From assembly GCA_050252075.1 (NCBI GenBank), contig JBFWLP010000026.1, forward strand, positions 1 through 35,511: a stretch of DNA of 35,511 bases, written 5' to 3'. This document shows, piece by piece, positions 31,649 to 35,511 of this stretch (the stretch's first letter is position 1; every line of letters starts with the position of its first letter). The DNA comes from JAAYGT01 sp050252075. GTDB taxonomy: Bacteria > Pseudomonadota > Gammaproteobacteria > Burkholderiales > Burkholderiaceae_B. Below the pieces are notes generated by a model. That model had not been told where the DNA came from. It saw only the letters and a list, made by a program, of their open reading frames with translations, and made no database searches. A program made the position numbers and the translations under genes.

Positions 31649-31676
31649 TTGGCTTTCGGCGACAACAGGCTAAAAT
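31649..31676 (+). promoter_or_regulatory. Promoter of tRNA-Arg
   Basis: TTGGCT (31649-31654) and TAAAAT (31671-31676) are separated by 16 bases, placing transcription start about ten bases before the mature tRNA end. Confidence 0.65.
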
Positions 31677-31692
31677 GCGCCCTGACATGCGT

Positions 31693-31769
31693 GCGGCAGT
31701 AGCTCAGCTGGATAGAGCACGGGCCTTCTAAGCCTGAGGTCGGGGGTTCGAGACCCTCCTGCCGCGCCA
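31693..31769 (+). tRNA. tRNA-Arg (anticodon TCT)
   Basis: A 77-base cloverleaf. Acceptor arms GCGGCAG and CTGCCGC pair fully; D-arm GCTC...GAGC; anticodon stem CGGGC/GCCTG with loop CTTCTAA, anticodon TCT reading AGA/AGG; T-arm with GGTTCGAGA; discriminator G and encoded CCA. It serves arginine codons that are rare in this GC-rich DNA. It is followed after 28 bases by matB with no terminator visible, so the two may share a transcript. Confidence 0.96.
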
Positions 31770-31797
31770 GTCGGTTTCGTTGCACAGGAGGCCCTCT

Positions 31798-33327
31798 TTG
31801 ACCGCCAACCCCAATCTTTATGCCCAGTTGCGCTCGCGCTTTCCTCAACCGGAAAGCGGGGTGGCCATTGAAACGCCCCAGCGTACGTACACCTGGGCGG
31901 ATATCGACCGTCTGAGCGGCCGGCTGGCATCACTGTTCGTGTCGCTGGGTGCCGGAAAGGGCGCACGGGTGGCGGCGCAAGTGGAAAAATCGCCCGAGGC
32001 GCTCATGGTCTACCTGGCGGCGCTGCGTGCCGGCCTGGTGTATTTGCCATTGAACACAGCGTACCGCGAATCGGAAATCAGCTATTTTCTGCACGATGCC
32101 GAACCTGCCGTGGTGGTGTGCGATCCCGACAACGCCGACTGGGTTGGTGCGCAGGCCCGCAACGCCGGAACGGCGCATGTGCTCACCCTGAATGCGGACG
32201 GTGAGGGAACGCTGATGGACGCCGCCCGCGCGCAGCCCGCCGAGTTTGCCACAGTGGAATCGGCCCCCGACGATCTGGCCGCCATTCTGTATACCTCGGG
32301 AACCACGGGGCGCAGCAAAGGCGCCATGCTGTCGCACAAGAACCTGCTGGCCAATACCCAGGCCTTGCACGAAGCCTGGGGTTGGTCAGGCAGCGATGTG
32401 CTGTTGCACATGCTGCCCATTTTCCATGTGCACGGTTTGTTCGTGGCGGCCAATGGCGCCTTGTATGCCGGGGCTCGTATGGTCTGGCTGCCCAAGTTCA
32501 ACGCCGATGACACCCTGGTCCACCTGCCGCGCTGTACCTTGATGATGGGTGTGCCCACCTACTATGTTCGCCTGTTGGCCGACGACCGGTTCTCACGGGA
32601 AGTGTGTGCCGGTGTGCGTTTGTTTGTATCGGGTTCGGCGCCGCTGCTCACCGAAACGTTTGTCGAGTTCCAGCAGCGTACCGGCCATACCATTCTGGAA
32701 CGCTATGGTATGAGCGAGACCAATATGCTCACCTCGAATCCTTTCCATACGCAGGATGGGCGGCGCATCGGTGGCACGGTCGGGCGCGCCTTGCCGGGCG
32801 TCGCCGTGCGTGTCGTCAACGACGACGACCACACCGTGCCGGCGGGTGATATCGGCCATGTTCAGGTCAAGGGCGACAATGTGTTTGCCGGCTACTGGCG
32901 CATGCCCGAAAAAACGCAGCAGGAATTTACCGCCGATGGCTGGTTCCGTACAGGTGACATGGGCAGATTCGGCGGCGACGGCATTCCCGATGACTATTTG
33001 TCCATCGTAGGCCGAAGCAAGGATTTGATCATCTCCGGCGGCTTCAACGTGTACCCCAAGGAAATCGAAGAGGTCATCGACGCCATGCCCGGCGTGCAGG
33101 AGTCGGCCGTGATCGGCATTCCGCACGCTGATTTTGGCGAGGCGGTCACGGCTGTGGTGGTGCCCCGGGCGGGCAGCGCAATTGATACCGCAGCCCTGAC
33201 GGCTCAGCTGAAACAGCGTCTGGCCAACTTCAAGGTGCCCAAGGCCATTCATGTGGTGAACGATTTACCCCGAAACACCATGGGCAAGGTTCAAAAAAAC
33301 GAATTGCGCAAGCAGTTCGGCGCCTAG
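31798..33327 (+). CDS. matB: Malonyl-CoA synthetase
   Basis: AMP-forming ligase making malonyl-CoA from malonate (and often methylmalonyl-CoA from methylmalonate). The 509 residues contain all adenylation motifs: ATP loop YTSGTTGRSKGAMLSH (about 165-180), MLPIFHVHGLFVA, RYGMSETNM (the MatB form of the YGxTE motif), GWFRTGDMG, and C-terminal GRSKDLIISGGFNVYPKEIEE (seen as SKDLIISGGFNVYPKE) with catalytic Lys in NTMGKVQKNELR. The TTG at 31798 is chosen because AGGAGG (31786-31791) is six bases before it; the in-frame TTG at 31780 would lie before that site. It converges on cls with four bases between stops and no terminator. Confidence 0.9.
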   Translation: MTANPNLYAQLRSRFPQPESGVAIETPQRTYTWADIDRLSGRLASLFVSLGAGKGARVAAQVEKSPEALMVYLAALRAGLVYLPLNTAYRESEISYFLHDAEPAVVVCDPDNADWVGAQARNAGTAHVLTLNADGEGTLMDAARAQPAEFATVESAPDDLAAILYTSGTTGRSKGAMLSHKNLLANTQALHEAWGWSGSDVLLHMLPIFHVHGLFVAANGALYAGARMVWLPKFNADDTLVHLPRCTLMMGVPTYYVRLLADDRFSREVCAGVRLFVSGSAPLLTETFVEFQQRTGHTILERYGMSETNMLTSNPFHTQDGRRIGGTVGRALPGVAVRVVNDDDHTVPAGDIGHVQVKGDNVFAGYWRMPEKTQQEFTADGWFRTGDMGRFGGDGIPDDYLSIVGRSKDLIISGGFNVYPKEIEEVIDAMPGVQESAVIGIPHADFGEAVTAVVVPRAGSAIDTAALTAQLKQRLANFKVPKAIHVVNDLPRNTMGKVQKNELRKQFGA

Positions 33328-33331
33328 CCGC

Positions 33332-34816
33332 CTACAGGTAGGGGCTGGCCAGCCAGATCACGCGGTTGCGCAGGCGCTTGCGAAACGGTATGCCCTTCAA
33401 CGATTCCAGTGTCACGGGTTCGGCGCCGGCGATTTCCTGATCGATCAGGCCGTTGAGCTCTTCGGCCAGGTCGCGGCTGTAGACTTCCATGTCGAGTTCG
33501 AAATTCAGGCGCAGGCTGCGCGGGTCCAGGTTGGATGACCCCACATAGCTCCACAACCCGTCGATCGTGGCCAGTTTGGCATGATTGAAGGTGCCCGATG
33601 CCCGCCATACACGGCATCCGCTCTGGATCACCTGATCCAGTTGTGCCGTCATGGCGTAATTGACCAACCGCAAATTGTTCCGGCCCGGGATCACGATATC
33701 GACCCGCACACCCCGCCGCGCCGCCGTGTTGATGGCGCCCAACAACACCTGGTCGGGAAGGAAATAGGGCGATTGAATGCGTACATGCCGGCGAGCCACG
33801 GCCAATGCCCCCAGCAGCATGTTGTGGGTGTTGCCCAGGTGCCGGTCGGGCCCCGACCGGATGCATCGCGCAGCGACGGCGAGCGGCCCGACGACAGGCG
33901 TTTGGGTGTCAGGGCACCATACCGAGAACGGCAGGTGCTCCTTGGTGGTGAATTCCCAGTCGTGGGCGAATACGGACATCAATTGGGTGACCACGGGCCC
34001 CTGGACGCGAAAGTGGGTGTCGCGTGCCGTTGCCGCGCCCGCCAGCGCCGACACGAAGCCTTCGCGGATATTCATGCCGCCGGTGAATCCCACGGTGCCG
34101 TCGATGACCAGAATTTTGCGGTGGCTGCGCAGGTTGGCGTAAGGCATGCGCATGACCCCCAGCGGGTTGGTCATGAACAGGGCGCAGCGAATGCGGCATT
34201 TGCGCAGCGCGCGCGTGATGGGTGGGCGCGAATACTTGGACCCGACCGAGTCGATGAGTACGCGTATTTGCACGCCCCTCTGCTGCGCGCGATCGAGAGC
34301 ATCGACCATTTCCCGGCCGACCCGGTCATTGTCGAAAATATACGACTGCAGCGCGATGGTGCGTTGTGCGCTGTTGATGGCGGCAACCATGGCCGGGTAG
34401 GTTTCATCACCACTGCGCAGCAGCTGCACACGATTGCCGTTGCGCAGTGGAAACTGGGCTATTTTGTCGCCCAGTGTGCGCAGGGACAGCAATTCCGGCG
34501 CGATGGCATCGTCGGGTTCAACACCCCCCGCCTGTCCCGAACGAGTGCTTGGCAGGTAGTCTTGCAAATTGGTATTGCGCTGTTCTGCGATCTGGTCGTG
34601 CCGTATGCGGTTGATGCCGGCAATGAGGTAAAGAAACGGGCCCAGGAGCGGCGACATCAGGATCACGCCCACCCAGCCGATGGCGGCACGAACGTCGTTT
34701 TTTGTCATCGCCGCGTGTACGGCGGCAACGCTGCCGATTATCAGGCCCAGTGCAAAAGCCAGATGCGGCCAGTATTCTTCGAAAAGATGTTCAAAGGAAA
34801 TCAGTTCCGATTCCAT
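33332..34816 (-). CDS. cls: Cardiolipin synthase (phospholipase D superfamily)
   Basis: Inner-membrane enzyme joining two phosphatidylglycerols to cardiolipin and glycerol. The 494 residues have two N-terminal membrane segments (about 18-36 and 44-68) and two HKD motifs: SHRKILVIDGTVGFTGG with His232, Lys234, Asp239, and NHAKLATIDGLWSYVGSSN with His412, Lys414, Asp419. Layout and length match ClsA-type enzymes. The ATG at 34816 has a G-rich sequence (GGGGGT) before it on its strand; a TTG four codons upstream is less likely. The 123 bases upstream hold a CCCCAA...TTGGGG dyad (34833-34855) around an AT-rich core that may be its promoter. Confidence 0.92.
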   Translation of the reverse strand: MESELISFEHLFEEYWPHLAFALGLIIGSVAAVHAAMTKNDVRAAIGWVGVILMSPLLGPFLYLIAGINRIRHDQIAEQRNTNLQDYLPSTRSGQAGGVEPDDAIAPELLSLRTLGDKIAQFPLRNGNRVQLLRSGDETYPAMVAAINSAQRTIALQSYIFDNDRVGREMVDALDRAQQRGVQIRVLIDSVGSKYSRPPITRALRKCRIRCALFMTNPLGVMRMPYANLRSHRKILVIDGTVGFTGGMNIREGFVSALAGAATARDTHFRVQGPVVTQLMSVFAHDWEFTTKEHLPFSVWCPDTQTPVVGPLAVAARCIRSGPDRHLGNTHNMLLGALAVARRHVRIQSPYFLPDQVLLGAINTAARRGVRVDIVIPGRNNLRLVNYAMTAQLDQVIQSGCRVWRASGTFNHAKLATIDGLWSYVGSSNLDPRSLRLNFELDMEVYSRDLAEELNGLIDQEIAGAEPVTLESLKGIPFRKRLRNRVIWLASPYL

Positions 34817-34939
34817 GCCTACCCCCAAGTTGCCCCAAGTATATAGAAGTTGGGGTGTTCGGGGTGGTGTGTAGCAGGGCGCCGGCGAGGTTGGCGTACG
34901 TGACCTGGCGCGACGCCTTGGGGAGGTCCAGTTTTACAT

Positions 34940-35203
34940 TCAGGCGATGTGAGATCGCATGAGCGAATCGCCGGCCAAGACCGTTCTTCGCATTTCTTCG
35001 TGCCTGTCGTGCAAGGCCAAATACTTTGCCTCAGACACGCCGGCTCGATCAGCCGTTCCGTCAAAAGATGCTTGAAGATAGTCCTGATACCAGACTGACT
35101 CCTGTGGTGTGAGTCCGACGAACCGTTCGTTGCCGTTTTCGTCGGTTGAGAGTGCTTTGATTTCCGTAAGGTACGCCCGTTCGCCGGGCTGAAGTTTCAA
35201 CAT
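34940..35203 (-). CDS. Unrecognised small protein (87 aa)
   Basis: I do not recognise this protein. The ATG at 35203 has AGGAG six bases upstream, a strong ribosome site, which picks it over the longer open frame upstream. The product is soluble and acidic-to-neutral: MLKLQPGERAYLTEIKALST, then LTPQESVWYQDYLQASFDG and a charged C-terminus rich in Arg/His. No signal peptide, membrane segment or cysteine. It is the downstream partner of another unknown gene on the same strand (35298 onward), 94 bases apart. Both look like accessory genes next to the conserved cls. Confidence 0.65.
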   Translation of the reverse strand: MLKLQPGERAYLTEIKALSTDENGNERFVGLTPQESVWYQDYLQASFDGTADRAGVSEAKYLALHDRHEEMRRTVLAGDSLMRSHIA

Positions 35204-35297
35204 AATGCTCCTAGGTAAGCTTCTCATTGTAGTCGCTCTGCCAGGCGGCATTGAATTGGACGACCAAAGCTGTTTTTTGCGGAGGGCGATCTTCTTG

Positions 35298-35511
35298 CTA
35301 CCGTACCTTAACCTCGAACCACGCCTCGGTTTCCCCGAGATCACGCAACCCATCATTCCGGGCCCGGGATGCTGCGGCCAGCCACTTCTTGGCCATGGCG
35401 ATATCGTCGCCCGACATTTCAGCTTCTGAAGTTTCTTCCGCCGTTTGCCAGGCGCGGTAGGCCGTCATGGTGTTGTCTGGCCCGCCCAGGGCGCGTTCCA
35501 GGGTTTTTTGA
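35298..35511 (-). CDS. C-terminal end of an unrecognised protein (cut by window edge)
   Basis: A frame open from the right window edge to a TAG at 35298-35300 encodes at least 71 residues, beginning QKTLERALGGPDNTMTAYRA and containing DIAMAKKWLAAASRARNDGL and ending AWFEVKVR. It is helical and charged. The start is outside the window. No family is recognised; the style (small helical protein next to another small unknown) recalls phage or island genes, which is only an impression. Confidence 0.5.
   Translation of the reverse strand, partial: QKTLERALGGPDNTMTAYRAWQTAEETSEAEMSGDDIAMAKKWLAAASRARNDGLRDLGETEAWFEVKVR

Noticed and set aside
31693..31769. tRNA-Arg as the attachment site of an integrated element within the window
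   Set aside because: No integrase and no repeat of the tRNA 3' end was noticed; the genes next to it (matB, cls) are ordinary core genes.
33581..34846. Long plus-strand open frame (about 421 codons) antisense to cardiolipin synthase
   Set aside because: Overlaps both HKD motifs of the real gene; its product is His/Arg-rich without any family pattern.

Overview
The window is a GC-rich, densely coding stretch of chromosome from a betaproteobacterium, most likely a member of the Alcaligenaceae (Burkholderiales; relatives of Bordetella, Achromobacter and Pusillimonas). I infer this from protein signatures: a metal-dependent-class KdsA, a Bordetella-like CysB and LptF, a fused indolepyruvate ferredoxin oxidoreductase, and the pepA/lptF and kdsA/eno/ftsB neighbourhoods. 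I see no insertion sequence, CRISPR array, rRNA or clear prophage. About 32 protein genes (two cut by the window ends) and one tRNA fill it, and no gene-free stretch exceeds 200 bases.

Layout. 1-5100: the 5' end of pepA, divergent lptF (with no lptG behind it), a LysR regulator divergent from mmsA (methylmalonate-semialdehyde dehydrogenase), then cysB. 5160-6190: a small DUF2325 protein with a strong Fur-type promoter, convergent with and overlapping a NlpC/P60 lipoprotein. 6374-10133: a GlcG/HbpS-like protein, a UMF1-type transporter and acetyl-CoA synthetase, probably one operon. 10225-15790: ETF-ubiquinone oxidoreductase, a 4HBT thioesterase, the two subunits of a 3-oxoacid CoA-transferase, and an aminopeptidase P. 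15858-22363: housekeeping genes pyrG-kdsA and eno-ftsB, split by a MarR-controlled DHA2 exporter. 22319-26533, all on the minus strand: an orphan TadE-like protein, hslO, a degenerate AMP-binding protein, an RDD membrane protein and a 63-residue protein. 26673-31567: the large indolepyruvate ferredoxin oxidoreductase and an outer-membrane phospholipase A. 31693-34816: tRNA-Arg(TCT), matB, cardiolipin synthase. 34940-35511: two proteins I do not recognise.

Function. Many genes feed the central acyl-CoA pool or remove electrons from it: mmsA (valine end product), acs (acetate), scoAB (acetoacetate), matB (malonate), the indolepyruvate oxidoreductase (aromatic amino acids) and ETF-QO (electrons from acyl-CoA dehydrogenases to quinone). 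This fits an organism living on amino and organic acids. The rest is envelope work (lptF, kdsA, NlpC/P60, pldA, cls, ftsB), nucleotide synthesis (pyrG), glycolysis (eno) and stress (hslO).

The points most worth following are regulatory or pseudoenzymatic: a TAGGG-N4-CCCTA palindrome in front of both the indolepyruvate oxidoreductase and the 63-residue protein; an AMP-binding protein that lost its ATP loop, its catalytic motifs and its C-terminal domain, placed 10 bases before hslO; a Fur-type promoter driving a DUF2325 protein with an added cysteine cluster; and a hairpin that buries the cysB ribosome binding site.
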